64,000 nucleotides of DNA from Methylobacterium dankookense (GTDB taxonomy: Bacteria > Pseudomonadota > Alphaproteobacteria > Rhizobiales > Beijerinckiaceae), in contig NZ_CABFVH010000004.1 in NCBI RefSeq assembly GCF_902141855.1, positions 1 to 64,000 on the forward strand, read 5' to 3'. Under the pieces are notes generated by a model. The model made no database searches. It was not told the DNA's origin and saw only the letters and a list, made by a program, of their open reading frames with translations. Shown here piece after piece: positions 20,111 through 29,038 of the stretch (positions within the stretch are counted from its first letter, which is position 1; every line of letters begins with the position of its first letter). The position numbers were made by a program, and so were the translations under genes.

Positions 20111-21661
20111 ATGGCAGGAAACGGACGGGCCCGGCCTGCGGGCCTCCGGCGCGCCGCCCCGCTGGTGGCCGCGGCGCTCGCCGCCCAGCTCGGTGCCTGC
20201 GCGGTGGGCCCGAACTTCGTGCCCCCGGCCGATCCGCCGGTGATGCGCTACACCAAGGAGCCGCTGGCCAATCCGAGCGCGGCGGACGCCATCACCACGC
20301 GCCAGGGCGGCTCGGCCGACCAGAGCTTCGTGGCCGGCGCCGACATCCCGGGCCAGTGGTGGACCCTGTTCCGCTCGAAGGCGCTAAACCGCCTCGTGGA
20401 GGAGGCGCTCGCCAACAACCCGAACCTAGAGGCGGCGCAGGCTTCGCTCCGCATCGCCCAGCAGAACGTGCTCGCCCAGAAGGGCACCCTGTTCCCGACG
20501 GTGACGGCGAACCCGCAGGCGCAGGGCTCCCGGGCGCCCGGGCTCGACCTGCAATCGCCCCTGCAGAACCAGAACCAGTTCCTCTACAGCCTCTACACGC
20601 CGCAGGTGCTGGTCGCCTTCAACCCGGACGTGTTCGGCGGCAACCGCCGCCAGATCGAGGCGCTCGAGGCCACCACCGAGAACCAGCGCTTCCAGCTCGA
20701 GGCGGCCTATCTCAGCCTCACCGCCAACGTCGTCGCGGCGGCGATCCAGGAGGCGTCGCTCCGCGCCCAGATCGACGCGACGAAGCGCGTGATCCAGGCC
20801 CAGACCGAGGTCCTGGAACTCTACAACAAGCAGCTCAGGCTCGGGCAGATCGCCGGCGCCGACGTGGTGCAGCAGCAGGCCCAGCTCTCGCTCTCGCAGC
20901 AGCTCCTGCCGCCGCTGGAGAAGCAGCTCGCGCAGCAGCGCAACCTTCTGACCGCGCTCGCCGGCCGCCTGCCGAGCGAGGAGGTCGGCCAGACCTTCAC
21001 CCTCGCCTCCCTGCGCCTGCCGACCCGGCTCCCCGTCAGCCTGCCCTCGCGCCTCGTGCAGCAGCGGCCGGACGTGAAGGCGGCCGAGGCCCTGGTGCAG
21101 CAGGCCTCCGCCAATGTCGGCGTGGCGGTCGCCAACCGCCTGCCGCAATTCAGCATCTCGGCCACCGGCGGCGCCAGCGCCGTGCGCATCGCCCAGCTCA
21201 CCAACCCGGGCGCGGCCTTCTTCACCATCATCGGCCAGGCGACGGCGCCGATCTTCGACGCGGGCACCCTCTACCGGCGCCAGCGCGCCTCGGAAGAGAC
21301 GCTGACCCAGGCCCAGGCCCAATACCGCGCCACCGTGATCACGGCCTTCCAGAACGTCGCCGACACGCTGCGCGCCCTCCAGGCCGACGCCAAGGCGGTG
21401 GCCGCGGCCTCGGCCGCCGAGAAGGCGACCGGCGAGAGCCTGGAGCTCATCCGCAAGCAATACTCGGCCGGCGCCGTGAACTCGACGCAGGTGCTGATCG
21501 CCCAGCAGGGCTACCTCTCGGCGCTCGTCACCTCGGCCGGGGCCCGCGCGACGCAGTACGCCGACACCGCGGCTTTGTTCCAGGCGCTCGGCGGCGGCTG
21601 GTGGAACCGCATGGACGTGGCGACGCCCCCGCCCGAGACGGATCCGGCGAAGTTCTTGTGA
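20111..21661 (+). CDS. Outer-membrane efflux lipoprotein, NodT/OprM type
   Basis: A 516-residue TolC-like channel. The lipoprotein signal peptide ends LGAC with the acylated cysteine at 30, then VGPNFVPP, the usual NodT-family continuation. Two outer-membrane efflux repeats follow, rich in Gln/Ala heptads (NNPNLEAAQASLRIAQQN, VQQRPDVKAAEALV). ATG 20111 is preferred over upstream starts because it gives a proper signal peptide. It is 113 bp after the pump gene and completes the tripartite exporter. Confidence 0.9.
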   Translation: MAGNGRARPAGLRRAAPLVAAALAAQLGACAVGPNFVPPADPPVMRYTKEPLANPSAADAITTRQGGSADQSFVAGADIPGQWWTLFRSKALNRLVEEALANNPNLEAAQASLRIAQQNVLAQKGTLFPTVTANPQAQGSRAPGLDLQSPLQNQNQFLYSLYTPQVLVAFNPDVFGGNRRQIEALEATTENQRFQLEAAYLSLTANVVAAAIQEASLRAQIDATKRVIQAQTEVLELYNKQLRLGQIAGADVVQQQAQLSLSQQLLPPLEKQLAQQRNLLTALAGRLPSEEVGQTFTLASLRLPTRLPVSLPSRLVQQRPDVKAAEALVQQASANVGVAVANRLPQFSISATGGASAVRIAQLTNPGAAFFTIIGQATAPIFDAGTLYRRQRASEETLTQAQAQYRATVITAFQNVADTLRALQADAKAVAAASAAEKATGESLELIRKQYSAGAVNSTQVLIAQQGYLSALVTSAGARATQYADTAALFQALGGGWWNRMDVATPPPETDPAKFL

Positions 21662-21902
21662 ACCGACCCGAGCGAAACGGACCGCCGGCGCGAAGAGCCC
21701 CCTGTTCCCGACGGCGGCCTGATCGATCGGCAGGCATGAAGGGGGTAACCCTGGACTCTTGCGGCGACTCGAATCGTCGGCCCCCCGAGTGGTTCGACGG
21801 TGCCGGACAGCCGATCGTGCCGGATCTGCTGGATGGGATGTCGTGACCAAATGCCGAGCGCAGGCGTGCCTGCGACACGCGTCCTTGTCGTCTTGATCCG
21901 GC

Positions 21903-22565
21903 TTACCAGCGTGTCGTGTTCGGTCGCTCAGGTATGAGCAAATCGGTGCGGTTTACAAAAGGCCCTTTTTCGATCACCGCCACGCTATCGTGCAGATGAA
22001 TGCCCCGCACCAGCTTTCCAATTTCGGAGGAAATTGGCTGGCTATCAATGTAGTGTGCATGGATCTCATCCATGAGAACTTTAAGCCGTTCGATGAAGGT
22101 GCCGGAGCGGTTGAGGCCGCCACCAAAATCCGGCCAGTAGGAGGCGTGTAAATCTTCGACAAGATACAAGGTATCTCTCGGCATTTTTGGGAATAGATAT
22201 TCAAAGGATCTGCAAATGTGTGCCGCTTGATGGCTGCCATCGTCTAATACAATGTCGGGTGCGCCGAATTCGTCTATGATTGATTGAAGGAATTCGTGAT
22301 CTCCCTGGTCTCCGATGCGCACAGCGATCTGTTCGTCTGCAAAATCTTTGCATTCGGGCCTGATGTCTGCAGTAATAATCTGGGCAGTAGGGCCAAAAAA
22401 ATGTTTCCACATTTGGGCTGATCCGCCATTCCCGGTGCCGATTTCGAGCATAACGAGATTTCTGTTGACCCACGGAGAAAAATAGCGCTCGTACAACGGC
22501 AAATAGTGAGCCCATTTGCGGATGGGTTTGCCTTGATTGGTCCAAAAATATTGATAGAGCGACAT
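21903..22565 (-). CDS. Class I SAM-dependent methyltransferase
   Basis: A 220-residue Rossmann-fold methyltransferase. LEIGTGNGGSAQMW forms the SAM-binding loop, TADIRPE ends strand 2 and DIVLDDGSHQ is the strand 4 acidic motif. The family resembles the sugar/antibiotic O-methyltransferases often annotated as cephalosporin-hydroxylase-like and found in O-antigen or natural-product clusters. No such cluster is here. Base composition is visibly AT-richer than the whole neighbourhood, with A/T-ending codons, suggesting recent acquisition. The acceptor is unknown. Confidence 0.8.
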   Translation of the reverse strand: MSLYQYFWTNQGKPIRKWAHYLPLYERYFSPWVNRNLVMLEIGTGNGGSAQMWKHFFGPTAQIITADIRPECKDFADEQIAVRIGDQGDHEFLQSIIDEFGAPDIVLDDGSHQAAHICRSFEYLFPKMPRDTLYLVEDLHASYWPDFGGGLNRSGTFIERLKVLMDEIHAHYIDSQPISSEIGKLVRGIHLHDSVAVIEKGPFVNRTDLLIPERPNTTRW

Positions 22566-22956
22566 TATAGTTTCCTCTCCTCAATTCGATTGCATCGTTC
22601 GCTCTGAGCTGTGAGCTTTCTTTGAGCGGATGAGCACTGGTCGGCGAGCGCTACTCTGGCAGCCTACGAGGGATGGCTGCGCCGGCCAACTCTTTCATGA
22701 ATGATTGCGGTTGCAAGTCGCCAATTTCGACAATGCAGGATCGCAAATGGCGCGGACATCGCGGCTTTCCCCGGTGGCCTCGCGGCTGGGATGAATGTTG
22801 ACCTCGACGAGGAGATCGAGGCGACCGCGACGCATTGAGGCCTGGTCGTCGACGGTCGGACGATCTTCGCGCGCGCCCCGGCGGATCAGGTCGAGCGGGC
22901 GATCACGACCGTCGAGGCGACCTTGCGCGAACCGCCGTCACCGATTCATCGGCGCG
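22566..22956. other. Intergenic region with a possible gene remnant
   Basis: Bases 22566-22740 continue the AT-richer composition of the methyltransferase island. From about 22790 the plus strand reads like a short eroded coding stretch: MNVDLDEEIEATATH then a stop, immediately followed in another frame by GLVVDGRTIFARAPADQVE. This could be a frameshifted remnant. No family recognised; low confidence that it was ever a gene. Confidence 0.3.
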
Positions 22957-23901
22957 CTACCGAGGCGAGGCCGCGATGTGGCGGCCGAGGAAATCGCGCG
23001 TCAGGCGGGCGACGTCGTCCGTCGCCTCGTCCAGCGCGAAGTGGCCGGCATCGAGGATGTGGAGTTCCGCCTTCGGCAGGTCGCGCAGATAGGCTTCCGC
23101 CCCCGGCACGATGAACGAGGGATCGTAGCGCCCCCACAGCACGAGGGTCGGCACGGGGTGGGCCCGCATCCAGGCCTGCCAGGCCGGATAGGACGCGACG
23201 TTGGTGCGGTAGTCGTAGAGAAGCGCGGCCTGGATCTCCCGCTGGCCCGGGCGCGACAGGGCGGCGTACTCGTCCATCCAGCCGTCCGGATTGTAGCGTT
23301 CGGGGTTGGGGCTGGTGCCGAGATGGCGTTGTTTCGCGCCTTCGAGCGCGGTGAAGGCCTCGACCTGCTCGGGATGGGCGGCGGGATCGGCCCGGTACCG
23401 GGCGATGCCCTGCCATTTCGCGCCGAGGCCCTCGGTATAGGCGTTGGCGTTCTGGACGATCAGCGCGCTCACCCGCTCAGGGTGGGCGAGCGCCATGCGG
23501 AAGCCGACCGGGCCGCCGTAATCCTGGAGAAACAGCGTGTAGCGCGCGATGCCGAGCCGCGTGACCAGCCCCTCCATGGCCGCGGCGAGGGCGTCGAACG
23601 TGTAGCTGAACCGGGTGGGCGAGGGGGCGTCGCTCTGGCCGAAGCCGGGATAGTCGGGCGCGATCAGGTGGTAGCGGTCGGCGAGGAGCGGCAGCAGCGG
23701 GTCCCACTGGCGCGAGGACGAGGGATAGCCGTGCAGCAGCAGGATCGTGGGCGCGTCCCGCGGTCCGGCCTCGCGGTAGAAGATGCCGACGCCGTCGACC
23801 TCGACGCGATGGTAGGTCGTGGTCGCCGAGACCGATGGGACCGGCTGCGGAATCCCCTGCCCGAGCGCCAGCGCCGCCGCGAGAACCGTTCGTGCCGGCA
23901 T
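22957..23901 (-). CDS. Exported alpha/beta hydrolase, haloalkane dehalogenase/epoxide hydrolase-like
   Basis: A 314-residue alpha/beta hydrolase with a short N-terminal hydrophobic signal (residues 1 to about 25). The oxyanion motif is HGYPSSSRQW and the nucleophile elbow is LQDYGGPVG, with aspartate rather than serine as nucleophile, as in haloalkane dehalogenases and epoxide hydrolases. The later acid is in GRYDPSFIVPGAE and the histidine in DAGHFALDE. The Asp nucleophile argues against esterase activity. The physiological substrate is unknown, and the neighbours do not help. Confidence 0.85.
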   Translation of the reverse strand: MPARTVLAAALALGQGIPQPVPSVSATTTYHRVEVDGVGIFYREAGPRDAPTILLLHGYPSSSRQWDPLLPLLADRYHLIAPDYPGFGQSDAPSPTRFSYTFDALAAAMEGLVTRLGIARYTLFLQDYGGPVGFRMALAHPERVSALIVQNANAYTEGLGAKWQGIARYRADPAAHPEQVEAFTALEGAKQRHLGTSPNPERYNPDGWMDEYAALSRPGQREIQAALLYDYRTNVASYPAWQAWMRAHPVPTLVLWGRYDPSFIVPGAEAYLRDLPKAELHILDAGHFALDEATDDVARLTRDFLGRHIAASPR

Positions 23902-23994
23902 GAGCCGCCTCCCTCGCCGCCCGAACTGGCTGCCCGAAGAATCACCCGGGGAGATAGGGCGTCCCGGCCGCCCAGGAAGCGAGCGCGCTCCGGC

Positions 23995-24780
23995 CTACAG
24001 CGCCACCCGCTCGCGCCGCCCGTGGCGCTCGAAATGGAACGGGATCTCCCGATAGGGCGCGAAGCCGGCGGCGACCTGCAACTCCAATTCGTCGAGGACG
24101 GCGCGGGTGATGAAGGGCAGGTCGAGCTTGCGCGCGGTGTCGAGGCGCAGCCAGTCGAGCTCCACGAACTCCGCCTCGGGCCCGACCCGGCCGGTCTCCT
24201 CCGCGGCGACGAGGCCGCGCTCGGCCACGAAGAAGCGCGTGTCGAAGCGGCGCACGTGCTTGGGCGGCGTGATCGCGCGGGCGACGAGGTGCAGGCCCTC
24301 CAGATCGGGCAGGACGCCGTGGCGGGAGAAGGCCTCCCAGTCGGGCGGGGCCGTCTCGGGCGGGCCGTAGTCGCGGGTGCCGACGAGGAGGCCGGTCTCC
24401 TCGTAGGTCTCGCGGATGGCGGCGAGCGCCAGCATGCGGCCGAGGTCCCGCGGCGGGCGCGAGACCTGGCGGGCGAGCGCGGCCTCGGCATAGTCGGGCA
24501 GCGCCCCGGCCACCGGCATCCGGCGGTCGTCGGGCTCCGTGCGGCCGCCGGGAAACACGAACCGCCCCGGCATGAAGACGAGGCGCGGGTTGCGCCGGCC
24601 CATCAGCACGCGGATCACGCCGCGGCGGCGCTCCATCAGGATCAGGGTCGCGGCGTCGCGGGGACGCAGGGATCTGGTGGGAGCCGCCTTGGCAGAAGCC
24701 GCCTTGGCCGCAGGGGCCGCCGCCGTCTCAGGCGCGTCCGAGCCCGGTCGATCCGTGTCCGCTGTTCCCAAGGCGTGCAT
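23995..24780 (-). CDS. NUDIX hydrolase
   Basis: A 261-residue protein with an Ala/Pro-rich N terminus, then a Nudix fold (VFMPGRFVFPGG; box ending AIRETYEETGL). The REuxEExG core is nearly complete, with Thr at the hydrophobic position, and the upstream E of the box is not obvious, so it is an atypical Nudix box. Family members hydrolyse nucleoside diphosphates linked to X. The start is uncertain: ATG 24780 overlaps the DUF983 gene by 53 bp, and later in-frame starts would cut into the fold. It is the last gene of a DUF983-Nudix pair. Confidence 0.8.
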   Translation of the reverse strand: MHALGTADTDRPGSDAPETAAAPAAKAASAKAAPTRSLRPRDAATLILMERRRGVIRVLMGRRNPRLVFMPGRFVFPGGRTEPDDRRMPVAGALPDYAEAALARQVSRPPRDLGRMLALAAIRETYEETGLLVGTRDYGPPETAPPDWEAFSRHGVLPDLEGLHLVARAITPPKHVRRFDTRFFVAERGLVAAEETGRVGPEAEFVELDWLRLDTARKLDLPFITRAVLDELELQVAAGFAPYREIPFHFERHGRRERVAL

Positions 24781-25201
24781 CCTCCCCCGCTGCGGAGCGC
24801 ACTCCCGGTAGCCCGCCGAAACCGTGCATGCCAAGGGCGTATTGCAAGCCGACCACCGCGCCCTTCACCGGTTGCAGCAGCGCGAGGGCGAGGCCGAGGG
24901 TGAAGAGAGGCCAGAAGCTGAGCTGGAACCACAGCGGCACGTCGTAGCTCATCTCCAGTTCCAGGATCAGGTAGCCGACGATGTGGGCGACGATGAAGAT
25001 CACGAGGTAGGGCGGCAGGTCGTCGGCCCGGTGGTGGTGCAGTTCGAGCCCGCAGGCTTCGCAGGCCGGCCGCACCTTGAGGAAGCGGCCGAAGATCCGG
25101 CCCTCGCCGCAATGCGGGCAGCGCCCGAGGAAGCCGCGGCCCATCGCCTTGATGAGTCCGGTGCGGGCCGGCGCGGCGGTCGGCAGGTCGCTGGCGGTCA
25201 T
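24728..25201 (-). CDS. DUF983 membrane protein with zinc ribbon
   Basis: A 157-residue protein. The N terminus holds CPHCGEGRIF and CEACGLEL, a four-cysteine ribbon typical of DUF983, followed by two hydrophobic helices (LVIFIVAHIVGYLILEL and WFQLSFWPLFTLGLALALL). Function is unknown. In many alphaproteobacteria this gene follows rnr and precedes a Nudix gene. Here rnr is nearby on the same strand, but a NIPSNAP gene on the other strand separates them. The 3' end overlaps the Nudix start by 53 bp. Confidence 0.85.
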   Translation of the reverse strand: MTASDLPTAAPARTGLIKAMGRGFLGRCPHCGEGRIFGRFLKVRPACEACGLELHHHRADDLPPYLVIFIVAHIVGYLILELEMSYDVPLWFQLSFWPLFTLGLALALLQPVKGAVVGLQYALGMHGFGGLPGVRSAAGEDARLGNSGHGSTGLGRA

Positions 25202-25276
25202 GGCCTCGTCGCCTCGGATGTCACACGGCGCCCTTGCTACCATGCCGGGCCCCCGGTCTGCACGCCCGTCTCGGAG

Positions 25277-25311
25277 CCCTTCGGCGTCCACTTCCGCGGA
25301 CGGCGCTCTAG
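25277..25311 (+). repeat. Fragment of the intergenic repeat family seen at 61.3 and 61.7 kb
   Basis: The stretch with GTCCACTTCCGCGGACGGCGC then TCTAG resembles the distal end of the elements at 61318-61427 and 61709-61815 (ATCCACTTCGGCGGAGAGCGCTCTA). It lies in the divergent DUF983/NIPSNAP promoter region, directly before the NIPSNAP coding sequence. Confidence 0.45.
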
Positions 25312-25338
25312 ATGAGCGCCGACACGCCGGAGGCCCGT

Positions 25339-25953
25339 ATGCTCTGTGAACTCGCCACGCTGACCTGCCCGCTCCTCGCCCTCGGCCAGGCCGCCGAGGC
25401 GGCCGATGCCTGGGTGAAGGACGGCGACGCTAAGGGGCAGCTTCTCGGCCGCTGGCGGACGGAGGTTGGCGCGCTCGGCCGCATCCTCGTGCTGCGCGGC
25501 TTCGAGGCGCCCGAGGACCTGACCTCGGAGCGTCGCCGCGCGCTTCTCAGCGCTAACCCCTTCAATGCAGGCTCCGTCGTCACGGCACTCGAGATGGACA
25601 GCTACGCCCCCTTCCCCTTCCTCCCCCCGATCCGGACCGGCCGGCGCGGCGGCCTGTACGAGTTCCGGACCTACCGGCTGAAGCCCGGGGGCCTGACGCG
25701 GACGCTGGCCGGCTGGGAACCGGCCATCGCACCGGCGCGCGACCTCACCGAGCACCTCGTGGTGAACATGTACGCCCTCGACGGCGCCCCGCGGATCACG
25801 CACATCTGGGGCTTCGAGAGCCTGGAGGAGCGGGGCAGGCTGCGTGCGCAGGCCTATGCGTCCGGGCACTGGCCGCCGAAGGGCGGCCCCGAGCAGATCG
25901 CCGAGGCCACCTCGTCCCTCGCGCTGCCGGAGCCCGGCTCCCCGCTGGCCTGA
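25339..25953 (+). CDS. NIPSNAP family protein
   Basis: A 204-residue protein with two ferredoxin-like NIPSNAP repeats. The first begins LCELATLTCPLLALGQ and the second LYEFRTYRLKPGGL, ending in the typical HIWGFESLEER segment. Bacterial NIPSNAPs are stress-linked or monooxygenase-like folds with no settled biochemical role. ATG 25339 is preferred over 25312 because CGGAGG lies about 5 nt upstream. It is oriented against rnr, converging with 6 bp between the ends, and is inserted between rnr and DUF983. Confidence 0.8.
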   Translation: MLCELATLTCPLLALGQAAEAADAWVKDGDAKGQLLGRWRTEVGALGRILVLRGFEAPEDLTSERRRALLSANPFNAGSVVTALEMDSYAPFPFLPPIRTGRRGGLYEFRTYRLKPGGLTRTLAGWEPAIAPARDLTEHLVVNMYALDGAPRITHIWGFESLEERGRLRAQAYASGHWPPKGGPEQIAEATSSLALPEPGSPLA

Positions 25954-25959
25954 GCGCGG

Positions 25960-28275
25960 CTAGCGCCGCGAGCCGCGATGCCGGTTGGAGCTGGTGCGGA
26001 TGCCGGCCGGCCTTCCGGGCGGCGCGGGATTGAAGGGGCGGCCCCCGGCCTTGGGCGGCTTCTTCGCACCCGTCCGCTTGGCGCCGGAGCGCGAGCGCCC
26101 CTCGGACAGCAACTCGAAGCGCAGCGCGCCGGCCACCGGCGCCGCCTCGACGAGTCGCACCTCGACCCGGTCGCCGAGGCGATAGGTCTCGCCCGTGCGC
26201 TCGCCCACCAGCGCGTGGCGGGCCTCCTCGTGGCGGAAATAATCGGCGCCGATGGTGGAGACCGGCACGAATCCGTCCGCCCCCGTCTCGTCGAGCTTGA
26301 TGAAGAGTCCCGAGCGCGTCACCCCCGAGATCTGGCCCTCGAAGGTGGCGCCGACCCGGTCGGCGAGGTGGTTGGCGATGAGCCGGTCGATGGTCTCGCG
26401 CTCGGCCGCCATGGCCCGCCGCTCGGCCGCCGAGATCTGTTCGCCGATCCGGTCGAGTTCGGGCACCGAGATGTCGCCGGCGAGCCCATCCTTTCCGAGC
26501 TTGCACGCGGTGATCAGCGCGCGGTGCACGACGAGGTCGGCATAGCGCCGGATCGGCGAGGTGAAGTGGGCGTAGCGGCGCAGGTTCAGCCCGAAATGGC
26601 CGAGATTCTCCGCCGCGTAGACGGCCTGCGCCTGGCTCCTCAGGATCACCTCGTTGAGGAAGACGCCGTGCTCGGTCTCGGCCGCCATGGCCAGGATGCG
26701 GTTGAACAGGGCCGGGCGCAGCGCCCCCTCCTTCGGCAGCTTGATGCCGACCGAGGCCAGCACCTCGCCGAGCGCCCGCATCTTCTCCAAGGCCGGCTCG
26801 TCGTGGACCCGGTAGATCAGCGGCTGGCGTGCATGCTCCAGGGTCTCGGCGGCGGCGACGTTCGCCTGGATCATGAATTCCTCGATCAGCCGGTGGGCGT
26901 CGAGGCGCTGCGGCACCACCACCCGGTCGACCTTGCCGTCGGGGCCGATCAGGACCTTGCGCTCGGGGAGATCCAGGGCGAGGGGCCCGCGCCGGTCGCG
27001 GGCGATCTTCAGGGCCTCGTAGGCGGCCCAGAGGGGGCGGAGCGCCACGTCGAGGAGGGGGCCGGTGGTCGCGTCGGGCTGCCCGTCGATCGCTCCCTGC
27101 GCCTGCGCATAGGAGAGCTTGGCGCGCGATTGCATCATCACCCGGTGGAAGCTGTGGCGGCGCTTCACCCCGTCCGCGGAGAAGATCATCCGCACGGCGA
27201 TGGCCGGGCGCTTCTCGCCCTCGCGCAGCGAGCAGAGGTCGTTCGAGATGCGCTCCGGCAGCATCGGCACGACCCGGTCGGGGAAATAGACCGAGTTGCC
27301 GCGCTCCAGCGCCTCGCGGTCGAGGCTGGAACCGGGGCGCACATAGGCGGCCACGTCCGCGATCGCCACGGTGACGACGAAGCCGCCCGGATTGTCCGGA
27401 TCGGGATCGGCTTCCGCCATCACCGCGTCGTCGTGGTCCTTGGCGTCCGGCGGGTCGATGGTGAGGAGCGGCTTGTCGCGCCAATCCTCGCGGCCCCGCA
27501 GGGTCGCAGGCTTCGCCGCGTCGGCCTCGGCGAGGGTGTTCTCGTGGAAGACGTGGGGGATGTTATGGAGGTGGAGCGCGATCAGGCTCACCGCCTTCTC
27601 GGAGCCGAGGGAGCCGAGCCGCTCGCGCACGCGGCCCTTAGGTAGGCCGAAGCGTGTCTCCCGCTCTAGACTGACGCTGACGAGGTCCCCGTCGCGGGCC
27701 TCGCCCTCCTCGCCCGGTGGGATCAGGATCTCGCTTCGCGCCCCCCGCTTCTCCACCGGCTCGATGCGGCCCCCCTGGGCGCCGGCCCGGTAGACGCCGA
27801 CGATCTCGGCCCTGTTCTTGCCGATGACCTTGATGATGCGGCCGGTGTAGCGCGTGTCCGAATCGCCGTCCGGCTCGACGCGGACCAGAACCCGGTCGCC
27901 GATGCCCGGCTGCGGCCGCTTGTCCTTGCGTCCGCCGCGGGCCGGCATCAGCACGATGGTCGGCGGCTTGCCCTCGCCCTTCCACTCGACGGGGCTCGCC
28001 AGGAACTCGCCCTGCCGGTCGCGCGAGCGGATGTCGCCGACCACAACCGGGGGCAGGCGCCCGGCCTTCGACAGGCCGCCGCGGGAGCGCTCGATCTGCC
28101 CCTCGCCCTCGATCTCCTTGAGCAGGCGCTTGAGGCCGATCTTGTCGGAGCCCTTCAGCCCGAAGGCCTGGGCGATCTCGCGCTTGCCGACCTTGTCCTT
28201 CGACTCGGCGATGAAGGCGAGGACCTGCTCGCGTGTGGGGAGGGGCGTGGAGGTCGCCGCTGCGCGCTTGGCCAA
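25960..28275 (-). CDS. rnr: Ribonuclease R (RNB-family 3'-5' exoribonuclease)
   Basis: About 771 residues. An N-terminal helix-turn-helix-like region (LPTREQVLAFIAESKDKVGK) is followed by cold-shock domains, then the RNB catalytic domain with TIDPPDAKDHDDAV (metal-binding aspartates) and SIR.YADLVVHR, then an S1 domain (ATFEGQISGVTRSGLFIKL) and a basic tail. It degrades structured RNA. The start is uncertain: no ATG gives a sensible N terminus downstream of the FMN reductase gene, and I chose TTG 28275. An in-frame ATG at 28503 overlaps the upstream gene by 94 bp and adds residues that look non-coding. Confidence 0.92.
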   Translation of the reverse strand: MAKRAAATSTPLPTREQVLAFIAESKDKVGKREIAQAFGLKGSDKIGLKRLLKEIEGEGQIERSRGGLSKAGRLPPVVVGDIRSRDRQGEFLASPVEWKGEGKPPTIVLMPARGGRKDKRPQPGIGDRVLVRVEPDGDSDTRYTGRIIKVIGKNRAEIVGVYRAGAQGGRIEPVEKRGARSEILIPPGEEGEARDGDLVSVSLERETRFGLPKGRVRERLGSLGSEKAVSLIALHLHNIPHVFHENTLAEADAAKPATLRGREDWRDKPLLTIDPPDAKDHDDAVMAEADPDPDNPGGFVVTVAIADVAAYVRPGSSLDREALERGNSVYFPDRVVPMLPERISNDLCSLREGEKRPAIAVRMIFSADGVKRRHSFHRVMMQSRAKLSYAQAQGAIDGQPDATTGPLLDVALRPLWAAYEALKIARDRRGPLALDLPERKVLIGPDGKVDRVVVPQRLDAHRLIEEFMIQANVAAAETLEHARQPLIYRVHDEPALEKMRALGEVLASVGIKLPKEGALRPALFNRILAMAAETEHGVFLNEVILRSQAQAVYAAENLGHFGLNLRRYAHFTSPIRRYADLVVHRALITACKLGKDGLAGDISVPELDRIGEQISAAERRAMAAERETIDRLIANHLADRVGATFEGQISGVTRSGLFIKLDETGADGFVPVSTIGADYFRHEEARHALVGERTGETYRLGDRVEVRLVEAAPVAGALRFELLSEGRSRSGAKRTGAKKPPKAGGRPFNPAPPGRPAGIRTSSNRHRGSRR

Positions 28276-28409
28276 AGAGTGAGGCTCGCTGCGCCGCGGA
28301 GTGCGGCGCCGGTTTGAGATCGATGTCCCTGGAAGATGGGGGCACGGCGCCCCCACGGCAACTTGGGGCCCGCGCTCCTCAACAGGTGACGCGCGGGAAT
28401 GATGCCGCC

Positions 28410-28988
28410 TCAGTACGGCGTGCCGCCCTGACGCTTGTCGCGCAGGGCCTCGGCGTACCAAGTCAGCTCGTCGAGGAAGCGGCCGGCCGCCTTCCTCAGC
28501 CATTCCTCGGCGGGCTCGCCCTGTTCGCTCAGGGCCTTGCCGATGCGCGGGATCGGCAGGAGCGAGGGGATGCTCGGCATGCCGAGCTCGCCCAGCATGG
28601 CGCGCAGCTGCATCGCCGCGCGCACGCCGCCATATTGTCCGGCCGAGTAACAGCAGATCGCCGAGGGGCGCCAGAAATACTCTTCCAGGAAGTGGTCGAG
28701 GGTGTTCGACAGGCCCGGCGGGATCGAGTGGTTGTACTCGCCCGAGACCACGACGAAGGCGTCGGCGCGGGTGTAGAGGCCGGCCAGCCGCTCCAGGGGC
28801 TCGGGCGCCCCGCCCTTCGGATATTCCTTGTACATCCGGTCGAGGAGCGGGAGCTTCAGCTCGGCTGGATCGACCAGTGGTGCCTGGTGCCCGCGGGATT
28901 CAAGCGCGCCGACGAGGAAGCGGGCGGCGCGGATCCCCTGCCGGTCGGAGCGCACGGAGCCGAGGATCACGGGGACGACGAGGGACAT
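28410..28988 (-). CDS. NADPH-dependent FMN reductase family protein
   Basis: A 192-residue flavodoxin-like reductase. ILGSVRSDRQGIRAARFL forms the FMN phosphate loop, and VVSGEYNHSIPPGLSNTLDH is the characteristic GEYNxSxPxxLKN-type segment. Family members reduce FMN, azo dyes, quinones or chromate with NAD(P)H. ATG 28988 has AGGAG at ideal spacing; an ATG two codons earlier is too close to that site. It lies upstream of rnr on the same strand with a 134-bp gap. Confidence 0.9.
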   Translation of the reverse strand: MSLVVPVILGSVRSDRQGIRAARFLVGALESRGHQAPLVDPAELKLPLLDRMYKEYPKGGAPEPLERLAGLYTRADAFVVVSGEYNHSIPPGLSNTLDHFLEEYFWRPSAICCYSAGQYGGVRAAMQLRAMLGELGMPSIPSLLPIPRIGKALSEQGEPAEEWLRKAAGRFLDELTWYAEALRDKRQGGTPY

Positions 28989-29038
28989 GGGCATCTCCTG
29001 AGGCCGGGCCGGCCGAAGCATAGACCTGCGCCCGCCTT

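Noticed and set aside
22795-24903. Long plus-strand frame over the hydrolase and Nudix genes
   Set aside because: Antisense shadow; only the first 150 bp lie outside known genes, and these are reported as a possible remnant.
28276-28503. N-terminal extension of RNase R to ATG 28503
   Set aside because: It overlaps the FMN reductase gene by 94 bp, and the added residues are Arg/Pro-rich and not family-like.
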